From Gomphosphaeria aponina SAG 52.96 = DSM 107014 (GTDB lineage: Bacteria; Cyanobacteriota; Cyanobacteriia; Cyanobacteriales; Gomphosphaeriaceae): DNA of 38,825 bases. Positions 25,433 to 34,940 of the stretch are shown here, piece by piece (the stretch's first letter is position 1; each line of letters starts with the position of its first letter). The translations under genes and the position numbers were made by a program. The stretch covers positions 1 through 38,825 of the forward strand of contig JADQBC010000020.1 of the NCBI GenBank assembly GCA_016903655.1. Reading direction: 5' to 3'. Under the pieces are notes generated by a model. It saw only the letters and a program-made list of their open reading frames with translations. It was not told where the DNA came from and ran no database searches.

Positions 25433-28036
25433 TTATCTGCCTGCAACTTCTGGCTGATTTTCATTTACTGTTCTTTCCCCATAACTAAGTAAACTGTCCA
25501 GCATTTTTAACCGATTTTCCCACACTTCTACCTGATAGGGCTGTAGTTGCCGATATTGTTTCATCCAGCTCCGAAATTGCCGTTGAAAAGATGATAAAGC
25601 TAGTTGGGCTGAAAGTAAATTTTTGAGAGAAGGTTCAGCGGCCAACCGTTGAAAAGACTCGGCTAATAAATCTGATTCTTGCTCCCATTGTTTCCTGGCC
25701 GCTAAGGCTATGTCAATCTCGTTTTTTTCGAGTAAAAAACTCCACTCTTTTTGTAACACTTGATAATGGGAAACAGTAACAACAAAAGGCTGGCGTGTCG
25801 GTAAAGGTGTTGCTTCTACAACTTGTCTATTGCTAATAATTTTTTGGAGACTGGGATTAAAATTCTCAGCGGCAAAAAGTGCATAACCTCCTGTTGGTAA
25901 ATTGCGTAAAAGCTGCATTTGATCCACTGCTACCATATCTGGCAAATTCAACAGTCTAATTCCTGGAATGATTATGGTATTAATTTTTGCTTCTTCACTA
26001 AATAAAGGTTGAGTAATTTTCTCCAACTCATCGCTATTTAAAGCATAAGTCATGGGAACAATTATGTCAACTAATTCTGCTTGGGCCCATGCTTCCCAGT
26101 TTTGCTGAATTTTCGCTAAACGTTCTTGTCTCTCTATGGGAAATACAGCAGTGGAAATAATCAAATTAGGACGTTTGTTTCTGAGCATTTGCGCAGCACT
26201 AGAGACAAATTTATCTACTTGTTGTACCCGAAACTTTGTCCATTCAGACCAGAGGGGATGATTGGGTTCAATATTAATGGGATCAACCCCAGTTAATTGT
26301 TTAAATTTGCGCCTGGATTCTCTACTGTAACCAAAGGTCTGATTAGCAGCAGGATCTTGAAAAGGATAACGAATATAATCTAACTGAATCCCATCTAGGT
26401 CGTAGTTAGTAACAATCTCTGCTAATAGGGATAACAAATATTGCTGGACTTCGGGATTGGCTGGGTCAAAAAAGGCTTTTTTCGAGTTAGTGTTATCATC
26501 AAAGAAACCGCCTTCGCGATCAGTAATTCCCCAATCACGACGTTGGGATAGTACTGGCCCTAAATCATCAATGGGTTTATTTAAAATTACATTATGCCGT
26601 TGATTAGCTGCTGCAAAAACCCACACCCAAGCGTGTAATTCCATCCCCCTTTCATGGGCTAATTTAACTGCTGCTTGCAAAGGGTCCCAACCTTTAGTGA
26701 GGGGATTTTGCTCAGGGGCAATTTTACTGGGATAAATGGGATAACTAGAGTTGATAGTTTCAAAGAAAACTGTGTTAATCCCACTGGCGGCAAAGCGGTC
26801 AAAAATTACAGCTAATTCTGCTTCTGATTTAGTCTGAACTATTGTTCCCCGATCTAACCAAATGGCCCGAATTTCTGGGAAAGCAAGTAGGCGATCGCTG
26901 GGATAATTTGCTAACAATCCTTCCCAGGCTTCATGCCATTCATGTCTAGCTCTATTATAGTCTCCTTGTTGAACCAGTTTAATAAATTTTTCTCTTCTTG
27001 CTTTAGCTTCCGCCAATGCCTCATGGGTTGCAGTATTTGGCAAATCACTCTCACTATTTCCTGAGTTATAAACCTGATTTTTATCCCCAAAAAACTGATC
27101 AATTTCTTGAGCAGCAGCAGTAAGTAAAACACTTTCTACCCGCGCAATTAAACCTTTTATTTCTTGATTCATTTGCTCAAATTCTGGAGGTAAAACTATC
27201 CCCTCACTACTCAATTCCCCAGGTAAATTTTTGCTTTGCTCCTGGGGGAAAAGTGGTTTAATTTCCTCCTCTATTTCAACTTTAGGGTTACAAGGTTGAC
27301 CTACCTTACTATGAGATAATAAATTATTCCCAGAGATGCCATAGCGACTGAGAGCAGCTTCCAACCAAGCAGTATCCAATTCTACAGAAGCTACTGGAGC
27401 TACTCCCCAGCGCCAACCCAAAAAAGTAGCATTGTCTGTAACTACTACTGCGGGAATGCTCCCATCCCCTAACCAAACTGCTGCGGTTTCACTCTCTTTG
27501 CCAGCAGGAATAACAGCACCGCCTACAATAGTACTGATTAGCTCCTGTTCTTTTAACCAAGGGGCACTTTGAGGGGAAAGAGTAGAAGGAGTCGCAATGG
27601 GAAACCCCCAGTAAGCGCCCAAAAGCTCCCGCAAAGTTGCACGAATTTCTGGCCCTGACAAATTACCTGTGGGGCCTGTAACAATCACCTGCCCCCCCAA
27701 CTTCATCCATGCTTCTAAGGCGATCGCCTGTGCGCCATTAATTGTTTCTATATTGGGCAAAAACAACACACGCACTTCTTTTAAGTCTTTCTCCGCCTGC
27801 CAAGAAGCGGCATCAAGAATACAATAGTCCACCCCTGTTGCTGCTAAACGTTGAGTAATTTCCGTCCATTGACTGACATTTTCCTCACTTTTAACAACTC
27901 CTACTTGTCTCAATTGTGCTTTCACAGGATTTACAAACCATGTCAAAGATAAAATTGACAAAACTGATGAAAATAAATGTCTTTTTTTCCCTTTCCCTAA
28001 CACAAGTTTTCTCCTCTCTCTTTTGTCATTTGTCAT
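25433..28036 (-). CDS. Exported glycoside hydrolase family 10-like (GHL10/DUF187) protein
   Basis: EIRAIWLDRGTIVQTKSEAELAVIFDRFAASGINTVFFETINSSYPIYPS, ELHAWVWVFAAANQRHN, YDLDGIQLDYIRYPF. The real start may be TTG/GTG behind AGAGGAG, giving a signal-peptide N-terminus. Confidence 0.87.
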   Translation of the reverse strand: MTNDKRERRKLVLGKGKKRHLFSSVLSILSLTWFVNPVKAQLRQVGVVKSEENVSQWTEITQRLAATGVDYCILDAASWQAEKDLKEVRVLFLPNIETINGAQAIALEAWMKLGGQVIVTGPTGNLSGPEIRATLRELLGAYWGFPIATPSTLSPQSAPWLKEQELISTIVGGAVIPAGKESETAAVWLGDGSIPAVVVTDNATFLGWRWGVAPVASVELDTAWLEAALSRYGISGNNLLSHSKVGQPCNPKVEIEEEIKPLFPQEQSKNLPGELSSEGIVLPPEFEQMNQEIKGLIARVESVLLTAAAQEIDQFFGDKNQVYNSGNSESDLPNTATHEALAEAKARREKFIKLVQQGDYNRARHEWHEAWEGLLANYPSDRLLAFPEIRAIWLDRGTIVQTKSEAELAVIFDRFAASGINTVFFETINSSYPIYPSKIAPEQNPLTKGWDPLQAAVKLAHERGMELHAWVWVFAAANQRHNVILNKPIDDLGPVLSQRRDWGITDREGGFFDDNTNSKKAFFDPANPEVQQYLLSLLAEIVTNYDLDGIQLDYIRYPFQDPAANQTFGYSRESRRKFKQLTGVDPINIEPNHPLWSEWTKFRVQQVDKFVSSAAQMLRNKRPNLIISTAVFPIERQERLAKIQQNWEAWAQAELVDIIVPMTYALNSDELEKITQPLFSEEAKINTIIIPGIRLLNLPDMVAVDQMQLLRNLPTGGYALFAAENFNPSLQKIISNRQVVEATPLPTRQPFVVTVSHYQVLQKEWSFLLEKNEIDIALAARKQWEQESDLLAESFQRLAAEPSLKNLLSAQLALSSFQRQFRSWMKQYRQLQPYQVEVWENRLKMLDSLLSYGERTVNENQPEVAGR

Positions 28037-28086
28037 GAGTATTTATTAAATAATATACTCAATGACCAATGACCTATGACCAATAA

Positions 28087-30996
28087 CTATACAGGAAAAC
28101 GCTTCATTGCCCTAATTGCCGCTTTAGCATTTAAAACCAAAGCTGGGTGAACTCCTGGAATTTGGGGAATTTGCCAAAGAACGTCTATTGTTCTACGGAA
28201 CATTCTCACAATATCTCCCTCATCCAAACTTGTATTTTCCCCTAATTCATTCCATTCAACACCCATTGCCCACTGTTCCACTAAGCCAATAAATTTAATT
28301 TCGAGCCACACGGGAATAGCCAATTTATGCTCATATTGAGCTTGATTTAGCTCCCATTTCATGCCCGATAAACTAATATTTCCTAGTGCGGCGCAAGGCT
28401 TTTTAAATGTCTCTAAAACTTCCATAGACGGGAGATAATTTGTTTCACTATCTGGTCGAGGTGATTCTGTAATTAATGCCGCTATCACTCCAGCTAAATG
28501 TGCTGGTTCTAAACAATGCAACTCCCCTGACATCAAAGCTAAACCCAGCCATAACTCATTTTCTCCCCGAATTGTTGCCGCTGCTTCTCCCAATGGTGTA
28601 GGGTGATATCCCTCCAAAGTTCCAAACTTCTGCAATACTTTAATTAGGGCTAAAAATTCTTTCCAATAATAAGAACTACTTGTTTTGTGCTTTTGATATT
28701 GAGATTGACTTTTGTTCAGCCTTTCCTTTAAGCTAAGTCTGTGATGATAGCGTTTGATTAAATTGCCAGGATTACCAAATTGCTGTAAGGCATGATTATC
28801 TAATTGTTGTTGCAAATCCTCAATTTTTTGCTCTTGTGCAGTTATTTCTAATGGTATTTGCCTCGGCACGGCATAATCTAAAATCATCTCACTAATTGCC
28901 CCCGTAACTTCATCTCCCTTATGCCATTTCCCTAGTCTTACATTTTCTAAATCTGGCAGAGATATTGTTTCTATAAATGAGGGAGGTATGGACTTAGAAT
29001 CAAGATCTGCCACATCAGCTGAAGTAACAACATACCAGCGGTTATCATTACCTAAACACAGAAAAATCGGTGCTTTACCAGAACCAGGAATATGCGCAAC
29101 TAAGACAGCAATTATGGGAGAACCAACGGGCAAATGCTTTCCTTTCAGATACATAATTCTCCCTGGTTGCAACTCAAAGAGAGTTGGGCTAATTTCCTTT
29201 TTCCTTGAAGTTGCTGCTTGTTCTTCGAGGTATTTTAAAATGCGTTTTTCTTCTTTGAGCCGATCGCCTAGCTTCATATAGCTAGTAAAATAATTAGTTT
29301 TGATAGGTGCTAATTCAACATCTATTTTTGCCAGTTCAGTAGTGATTTGAGCGATCGCCTTTTGTTCTGGTCCCAGTTTTAATTGAGCTAAATATTCAGC
29401 AAAACTTCGCTCCAATAAATTTTTAGCTTCATGGATGGTGTGCTTTTGTAGCAAGTTTAATACCATCCCATAACTCGGAGTAAACCAGCTAATTAAAGGT
29501 TCTGGTTTTGCTGTTGCTAAATAAGCTGCTTCTTTTGCTCCTTCAAACGCTGTTTGCACCGTCACAACATGACCCATCTCATCCATACCTCTGCGCCCTG
29601 CTCTCCCCGCTATTTGCAAAAATTCTGAAGGGGTGAGCATACTATGTCCAGTATCAGTGCGCTTACTCAATGCCGAAATCACTGTAGTGCGAGCAGGCAT
29701 ATTAATCCCTGCGGCGAGAGTTGCTGTTGCAAACACTACTTTTACTAAACCCAACTCAAACAGAGTTTCAACTAATTCTTTCCATGCAGGTAAAATCCCT
29801 GCATGGTGAGCAGCAATTCCCCGAGTTAACGGTTCAATTTGTTCTGCTCTTCCTGCTTGAGAATTATTGCCAATTACCTCATAAAGTTTTCTTTTGCTGT
29901 CGAGATTTGTCTCCAGAAATTCAATCAGTTCTCTTGCCCCACCCTCATTTTTTGCCAAAAATCCAATTAGCTTACTTTCTAAAGGATGATTGTTAAATGC
30001 CCCCAGCACTAGGCTTTGTAGCTCTAGATTCTCCTTGAGAAAAAATTCCAAAAGGTTTTTTTGAATTACTATCGATTCTGTTAGACTTACCAAATTTAAA
30101 GAACGTAATTGTGACACTGCCTGGTCACAACCGCGACGGCTAAAAATCACATAAATTGCAGGCAGCATATCCCTGGCTTGAAGCTGACTGACAATGAAGT
30201 AAATATTTGGTAAATCTTCCCGCCTTATTCTTCCGCTTTTCGACTCTTGTCCTAAAGCCTTGAGACTTTTATTAAGCTGAGTTTGTTGATTATTAAGTAA
30301 GGGAAAAATTCCTTTTTTGTTAATAAAGTGAAACCGCAGAGGTACGGGGCGAAAATCCGAGTTAATCAACTCACAAGTTGCTTGTTTTTGCGACTTATTT
30401 TGTGCTGCCCGCACTTTATTAATCCAATCTGTTAATTCTTCTGGATTCCCAATTGTAGCTGAGAGAGCAACTAATTGAATTTGTGGGGGACAATAGATAA
30501 TTGATTCTTCCCACACCGTACCTCTACCGCGATCGCTAATATAATGACATTCATCTAACACCACCGTTTCCACATCTTCTAGAGAAGTCCCCACTTGTCC
30601 TATGGGGGTTTCGTAGAGCATATTCCGAAAAATTTCTGTGGTCATAACTACAATTGGCGCTTCTGGGTTAATCAAAATATCCCCAGTAATTAACCCCACT
30701 TCTTGGTATATGTCGTTTACTTGCTTGCGCCCAAATTTCTCTTGAAAATCCCGAAATTTTTGATTCGAGAGGGCTTTTAATGGCGTAGTATAAAACACCC
30801 GCTTGCCATTTGACAGGGCGCGGTAAATGGCATATTCCCCAATTACTGTTTTTCCTGAACCTGTAGGTGCAGCTACTACTACTGATTTTCCTACGTTGAG
30901 AGCGGCGATCGCCTTGAGCTGAAATTCATCGAGCTCAAAGGGAAATATTTCTTTAATATCTACTGAATATTTATAATTCACACAATTTTTTTCCAT
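28087..30996 (-). CDS. DEAD/DEAH-box helicase, Ski2/Mtr4-like with DSHCT domain
   Basis: VVAAPTGSGKTVIGEYAI, VVLDECHYISDRGRGTVWEE, VALSATIGNPEELTDW, LQIAGRAGRRGMDEMGHVV. Confidence 0.93.
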   Translation of the reverse strand: MEKNCVNYKYSVDIKEIFPFELDEFQLKAIAALNVGKSVVVAAPTGSGKTVIGEYAIYRALSNGKRVFYTTPLKALSNQKFRDFQEKFGRKQVNDIYQEVGLITGDILINPEAPIVVMTTEIFRNMLYETPIGQVGTSLEDVETVVLDECHYISDRGRGTVWEESIIYCPPQIQLVALSATIGNPEELTDWINKVRAAQNKSQKQATCELINSDFRPVPLRFHFINKKGIFPLLNNQQTQLNKSLKALGQESKSGRIRREDLPNIYFIVSQLQARDMLPAIYVIFSRRGCDQAVSQLRSLNLVSLTESIVIQKNLLEFFLKENLELQSLVLGAFNNHPLESKLIGFLAKNEGGARELIEFLETNLDSKRKLYEVIGNNSQAGRAEQIEPLTRGIAAHHAGILPAWKELVETLFELGLVKVVFATATLAAGINMPARTTVISALSKRTDTGHSMLTPSEFLQIAGRAGRRGMDEMGHVVTVQTAFEGAKEAAYLATAKPEPLISWFTPSYGMVLNLLQKHTIHEAKNLLERSFAEYLAQLKLGPEQKAIAQITTELAKIDVELAPIKTNYFTSYMKLGDRLKEEKRILKYLEEQAATSRKKEISPTLFELQPGRIMYLKGKHLPVGSPIIAVLVAHIPGSGKAPIFLCLGNDNRWYVVTSADVADLDSKSIPPSFIETISLPDLENVRLGKWHKGDEVTGAISEMILDYAVPRQIPLEITAQEQKIEDLQQQLDNHALQQFGNPGNLIKRYHHRLSLKERLNKSQSQYQKHKTSSSYYWKEFLALIKVLQKFGTLEGYHPTPLGEAAATIRGENELWLGLALMSGELHCLEPAHLAGVIAALITESPRPDSETNYLPSMEVLETFKKPCAALGNISLSGMKWELNQAQYEHKLAIPVWLEIKFIGLVEQWAMGVEWNELGENTSLDEGDIVRMFRRTIDVLWQIPQIPGVHPALVLNAKAAIRAMKRFPV

Positions 30997-31093
30997 GAAC
31001 TAGGGGTAAAGACTACCGCTAAGTAATCTTTACTCTTAAACCTTATTGGTTCTATTTTAAGCCAGCACAGGACATTTATGAATGTGTTACTAC

Positions 31094-31615
31094 TCAAATT
31101 CTCAGTTTCACTAAGGCATTTTTTACTGCTGGTGGTAGCTCGCGGTAAATTTTCCCTTTTTCGCGGTCAATTCCTACCAAAGTAACACTTGCAGTAACAT
31201 ATGTTTCTTTGCCATCAGGGGATACAATTTTGTATTCCCAATTAATACGCACACCTTGAAGATCGCTCATTCTGGTTTTCACCACTGCTCTCATTCCCAT
31301 CCGTAGAGAGCGATGGTAGCGTAGCGCAAGTTCAATTACTGGTAATTCACAACCCAAATTCACCAAATCTGCATATTCAATCCCCAGGCTACGCAAGCAT
31401 TCAATGCGCGCTTCTTCGAGCCAAGTAAGATAACAACCATGCCAGACAATTCCCGCATAGTCTGTCTGGTGGGGATAAGCGATGATCGGATATTCAAACC
31501 AATTTTCTGTAGTTGCTCTCAAATCGGGATCTGTTTGAATCGCTTCTGTAGGGGGTAATGATGGTGGGTTTGGCTGCTCTTGTGACAATTTCTTCCTCCC
31601 TATGTCTCTATTCAA
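31094..31615 (-). CDS. Acyl-CoA thioesterase, 4-hydroxybenzoyl-CoA thioesterase-like
   Basis: YPHQTDYAGIVWHGCYLTWLEEARIECLRSLGIEYADL hot-dog fold signature. Confidence 0.88.
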   Translation of the reverse strand: MNRDIGRKKLSQEQPNPPSLPPTEAIQTDPDLRATTENWFEYPIIAYPHQTDYAGIVWHGCYLTWLEEARIECLRSLGIEYADLVNLGCELPVIELALRYHRSLRMGMRAVVKTRMSDLQGVRINWEYKIVSPDGKETYVTASVTLVGIDREKGKIYRELPPAVKNALVKLRI

Positions 31616-31823
31616 CTCACAGATTATAATAATTGATTATTAGTTTTTCCTCAAGGAATTTGGATAAATACCACACTTAAGCAAATAAGAGCTTTAGAAA
31701 GTTTGGGAAAACAACAGGTATTATTCCAGAAAATGTGATTATCAATCAAGCACAAGTATTAGATGAAAACTGGCTACCTGAGTTATAATATTTCAAAAGT
31801 AATTTATTAAATTTGATCATCTT

Positions 31824-32606
31824 ATGTCACTTCCCAACTTAGAGAAAAGATTGATATTAAAAACTTCTATATATGCAACCAGTTATGAAGATGCTTGCGA
31901 TCGCATTTTCTTCTGGGCGACTAACTCAACTTCCTGCTACATCGTCGCCGCTAATGTTCATGTAATAATGACAGCATATTGGCAAAGAGAATACCAAGAA
32001 ATTATTGAGGGTGCAGCATTAGTAACACCCGATGGAATGCCCTTAGTTTTGGGAATGGGTCTGTTAGGAATTAAAAAACAATCACGAGTGTATGGCCCAG
32101 ATTTAATGTTAGCTTGGTGCGATCGCGCTGCTCAAGTTGCCATGCCCATCTATCTCTATGGTGGTACAGAATCAGCCCTCAGTCAACTTCAATATAACCT
32201 CAAAAAGCAGTTTCCTGGAATTATCATTACTGGGAGTTACTCGCCCCCGTTTCGCCAACTAACACCAGCAGAAGTAACAGCAGATCGCGATCGCATTCAC
32301 GCATCAGGTGCTAAAGTGGTTTTTGTGGGTTTAGGTTGTCCCAAACAAGAGGAATGGATGGCACAACAAGTGGGAAAATTGCAAGCTGTTATGATTGGTG
32401 TAGGAGCAGCTTTTAGTTTTCATAGCGGCGAAGTTTCTCAAGCTCCCCGCTGGATGATGTCCTGGGGATTAGAATGGTTATATCGCCTAATTACTGAACC
32501 TCAACGGTTATGGAAACGTTATTTAATTAATAACCCCGCCTTCGTTTTTTTGTTTGGCTTACAGTTAGTTAAACATTGGTTGGGAATTTTAAGGAAAAGT
32601 CAATAA
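31824..32606 (+). CDS. WecG/TagA/CpsF-family glycosyltransferase
   Basis: VAANVHVIMTAYWQREYQEIIEGAALVTPDGMPLVLGMGLLG, RVYGPDLM, VVFVGLGCPKQEEWMAQ, GVGAAFSFHSGEVSQAPRWM. Confidence 0.95.
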   Translation: MSLPNLEKRLILKTSIYATSYEDACDRIFFWATNSTSCYIVAANVHVIMTAYWQREYQEIIEGAALVTPDGMPLVLGMGLLGIKKQSRVYGPDLMLAWCDRAAQVAMPIYLYGGTESALSQLQYNLKKQFPGIIITGSYSPPFRQLTPAEVTADRDRIHASGAKVVFVGLGCPKQEEWMAQQVGKLQAVMIGVGAAFSFHSGEVSQAPRWMMSWGLEWLYRLITEPQRLWKRYLINNPAFVFLFGLQLVKHWLGILRKSQ

Positions 32607-32623
32607 TATGAAGATTTTTGTTA

Positions 32624-33020
32624 ATGCCTGCAAAAGATATTTATCACAACAACGTCAAAAATGCCCTAATTAAAGATGGATGGAATATTACCCATGATCC
32701 TTTAAGACTTGAATGGGGAGCAAAAGATATATCTGTTAGTAGCTGCTGAAAAAGAAGAAATAAAAATAGCTGTTGAAGTGAAAAGTTTTGTTGGTAAATC
32801 AGATATGAATGACTTAGAAAAAGCATTAGGTCAGTATATTTTATACCACGATATTTTAGCTGAACGAGAACCAAAACGTACTTTATATCTTGCTGTTACT
32901 AAAAGAGTTTTTAATGACATATTTGAAGAACCAATAGGCAAATTGTTGTTAAAAAATAACCGTTTAAATTTAATAGCTTTTGACCCAATAAAGGAGGTAA
33001 TTGTCAAATGGATACCTTAA
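32624..33020 (+). pseudogene. xisH: XisH-family protein, frameshifted by a small internal deletion
   Basis: ATG 32624: MPAKDIYHNNVKNALIKDGWNITHDPLRLEWGAKDI, then a frame change to LLVAAEKEEIKIAVEVKSFVGKSDMNDLEKALGQYILYHDIL. The usual YVDLGAEK-like segment is absent. Confidence 0.8.
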
Positions 33021-33349
33021 AGCTGGATAGGATACGGCTGATAATTGAAAATATATTGAGCGAATATGCTCAAGTTCCTTATGCTTATGGGAATATTAAG
33101 ACGGAAATAGTTTTTGATCGCACCAACGATCGTTATTTATTGGTAAATGTAGGTTGGGATTTAGAAAGAAGAATTCATGGTTGTCTTATTCATATTGACA
33201 TAATAGAAGATAAAATTTGGATTCAAAGGGATGGCACAGAAGAAGGAATTGCAGATGAATTAGAAAAAGCGGGGATTCCTAAAGATAAAATAGTTTTGGG
33301 TTTTCGTCCCCCTGAAGTAAGGCAATATACAGGGTATGCTGTGGCGTAA
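33008..33349 (+). CDS. xisI: XisI family protein
   Basis: FDRTNDRYLLVNVGWDLERRIHGCLIHIDIIEDKIWIQRDGTEEGIADELEKAGIPKDKIVLGFRPPEVRQYTGYAVA; overlaps the 3' end of xisH. Confidence 0.93.
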   Translation: MDTLKLDRIRLIIENILSEYAQVPYAYGNIKTEIVFDRTNDRYLLVNVGWDLERRIHGCLIHIDIIEDKIWIQRDGTEEGIADELEKAGIPKDKIVLGFRPPEVRQYTGYAVA

Positions 33350-33354
33350 GAGCG

Positions 33355-34791
33355 ATGGATAATCTTCCAGAAAAAACAAGGAAAATATTAGCAGATATCC
33401 GCGCACCTCAAAAGTTTAAACTATTCCACCTGTCAGGTTGGCAATGGAAATGGGGGTTAGTTTTACTGTTTAGTGATACATTGGCATTGGCGATCGCTTG
33501 GCAATTTGCTCGTTACCTCAATAAATTTTACTCCCCTATTCCCCCCCAATTAGTTTGGTGGGTGTGGTTAGGTATTCCTAGTTTATTTTGGGTATTTGCT
33601 GCATTAACTATTATTTTTTTCGCCTATGGCGCAATGTATAATACTGCTGGAAGTCAAAACTATGTTCGCGCAGCAAAATTAGTAACTTTAGTTTATTTAT
33701 TATCCCTGGTATTGGGATATTTTTATAACCCCAAAATAGATCCACCACGAAGTCTTTTTTTTACCGCTTGGTTTAGCAGTATTTTTATACTCATTGGTTT
33801 CAGATTATTTGTTGCTCTGCTCCGTAGTCAATTGCAGAAAAAATACGAAATTGCAGTATTTTTAATTGCTCCAGCCAATCGCATCAGAAAATTAACAGAA
33901 GTTGTAGAGCGGCGCTCCCATTATAAAATTGTAGGTGCAGCCCTAGGGAGTATGGCAAACTCACCGAGCACTTACAAGGCAATTTTAGACTCTGGTGCAG
34001 TAGAGGTACTCGCCGCCGAATTACCCAGAAGCGAATTAGCATCAAGTCTTTATTGGGAATTACGACGCACTGGCATTTCCCTGCGGTTAATTCCTTCGAG
34101 CGTAGAAATGCTCCATCGTCGAGGAGTACCAGAGATATTTGCAGGATTACCGACCCTGCGCGTAGAAACTCCCTTACTTATCGGTTGGGACTACCGTTTG
34201 AAACGCTGGTTAGATCTGATTGCCGCATTTTTAGGAGTAATAGTACTTGCGCCTTTATTTGTGGGAGTAGCGATCGCCATTAAACTCACTTCTCCTGGTG
34301 CAGTATTTTTCCGTCAAGAGCGGATGGGTTTACACGGAAAAGTCTTCCACGTCTGGAAATTCCGCACAATGGTAGTTAACGCTGAAGCACTGCAACAAGA
34401 ATTAGAATCACAAAATCAAACCAAAGATGGAGTAATGTTCAAAATCAAACATGACCCCCGCATTACTCCAGTTGGTAACTTTCTCCGTCGTACCAGTATT
34501 GACGAACTCCCCCAATTATTTAACGTTTTGCTCGGTCAAATGAGTTTAGTGGGTCCGCGTCCTCTTCCCCTGCGAGATATAGAACATTTCCAGTCGTGGC
34601 ACCATATCCGCCATCAAGTACTCCCAGGTATAACTGGTTTATGGCAGATTTCTGGGCGTTCTGATATTGAAGACTTTGATGATGCTGCCCGTCTTGACCT
34701 TTATTATATTGATAATTGGTCTTTAAATCTTGACTTAGATATCTTAGTAGAAACCGTCAGAATTGTTTTATTTGGCAAAGGAGCATATTAA
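33355..34791 (+). CDS. Exopolysaccharide polyprenyl-phosphate sugar transferase (bacterial sugar transferase family)
   Basis: N-terminal TM helices; KRWLDLIAAFLGVIVLAPLFVGVAIAIKLTSPGAVFFRQERMGLHGKVFHVWKFRTM and NFLRRTSIDELPQLFNVLLGQMSLVGPRP. Confidence 0.95.
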   Translation: MDNLPEKTRKILADIRAPQKFKLFHLSGWQWKWGLVLLFSDTLALAIAWQFARYLNKFYSPIPPQLVWWVWLGIPSLFWVFAALTIIFFAYGAMYNTAGSQNYVRAAKLVTLVYLLSLVLGYFYNPKIDPPRSLFFTAWFSSIFILIGFRLFVALLRSQLQKKYEIAVFLIAPANRIRKLTEVVERRSHYKIVGAALGSMANSPSTYKAILDSGAVEVLAAELPRSELASSLYWELRRTGISLRLIPSSVEMLHRRGVPEIFAGLPTLRVETPLLIGWDYRLKRWLDLIAAFLGVIVLAPLFVGVAIAIKLTSPGAVFFRQERMGLHGKVFHVWKFRTMVVNAEALQQELESQNQTKDGVMFKIKHDPRITPVGNFLRRTSIDELPQLFNVLLGQMSLVGPRPLPLRDIEHFQSWHHIRHQVLPGITGLWQISGRSDIEDFDDAARLDLYYIDNWSLNLDLDILVETVRIVLFGKGAY

Positions 34792-34881
34792 TAAAGATGA
34801 TTAAACAATTGGCACAATAATGGTATAGTGGGGTTTTTCAATTTGTGTCACCATCAACCTTTTTTCCTAAAGTTTTAGTAG

Positions 34882-34909
34882 GGTGCGTTATAGCCAGCCG
34901 TAACGCACC
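34882..34909. repeat. Compact GTGCGTTA-type inverted repeat, copy 3
   Basis: GGTGCGTTA-tagccagccg-TAACGCACC. Confidence 0.8.
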
Positions 34910-34940
34910 GAAGTTATCTGAGTTAGCTTTTTTTGACCTA

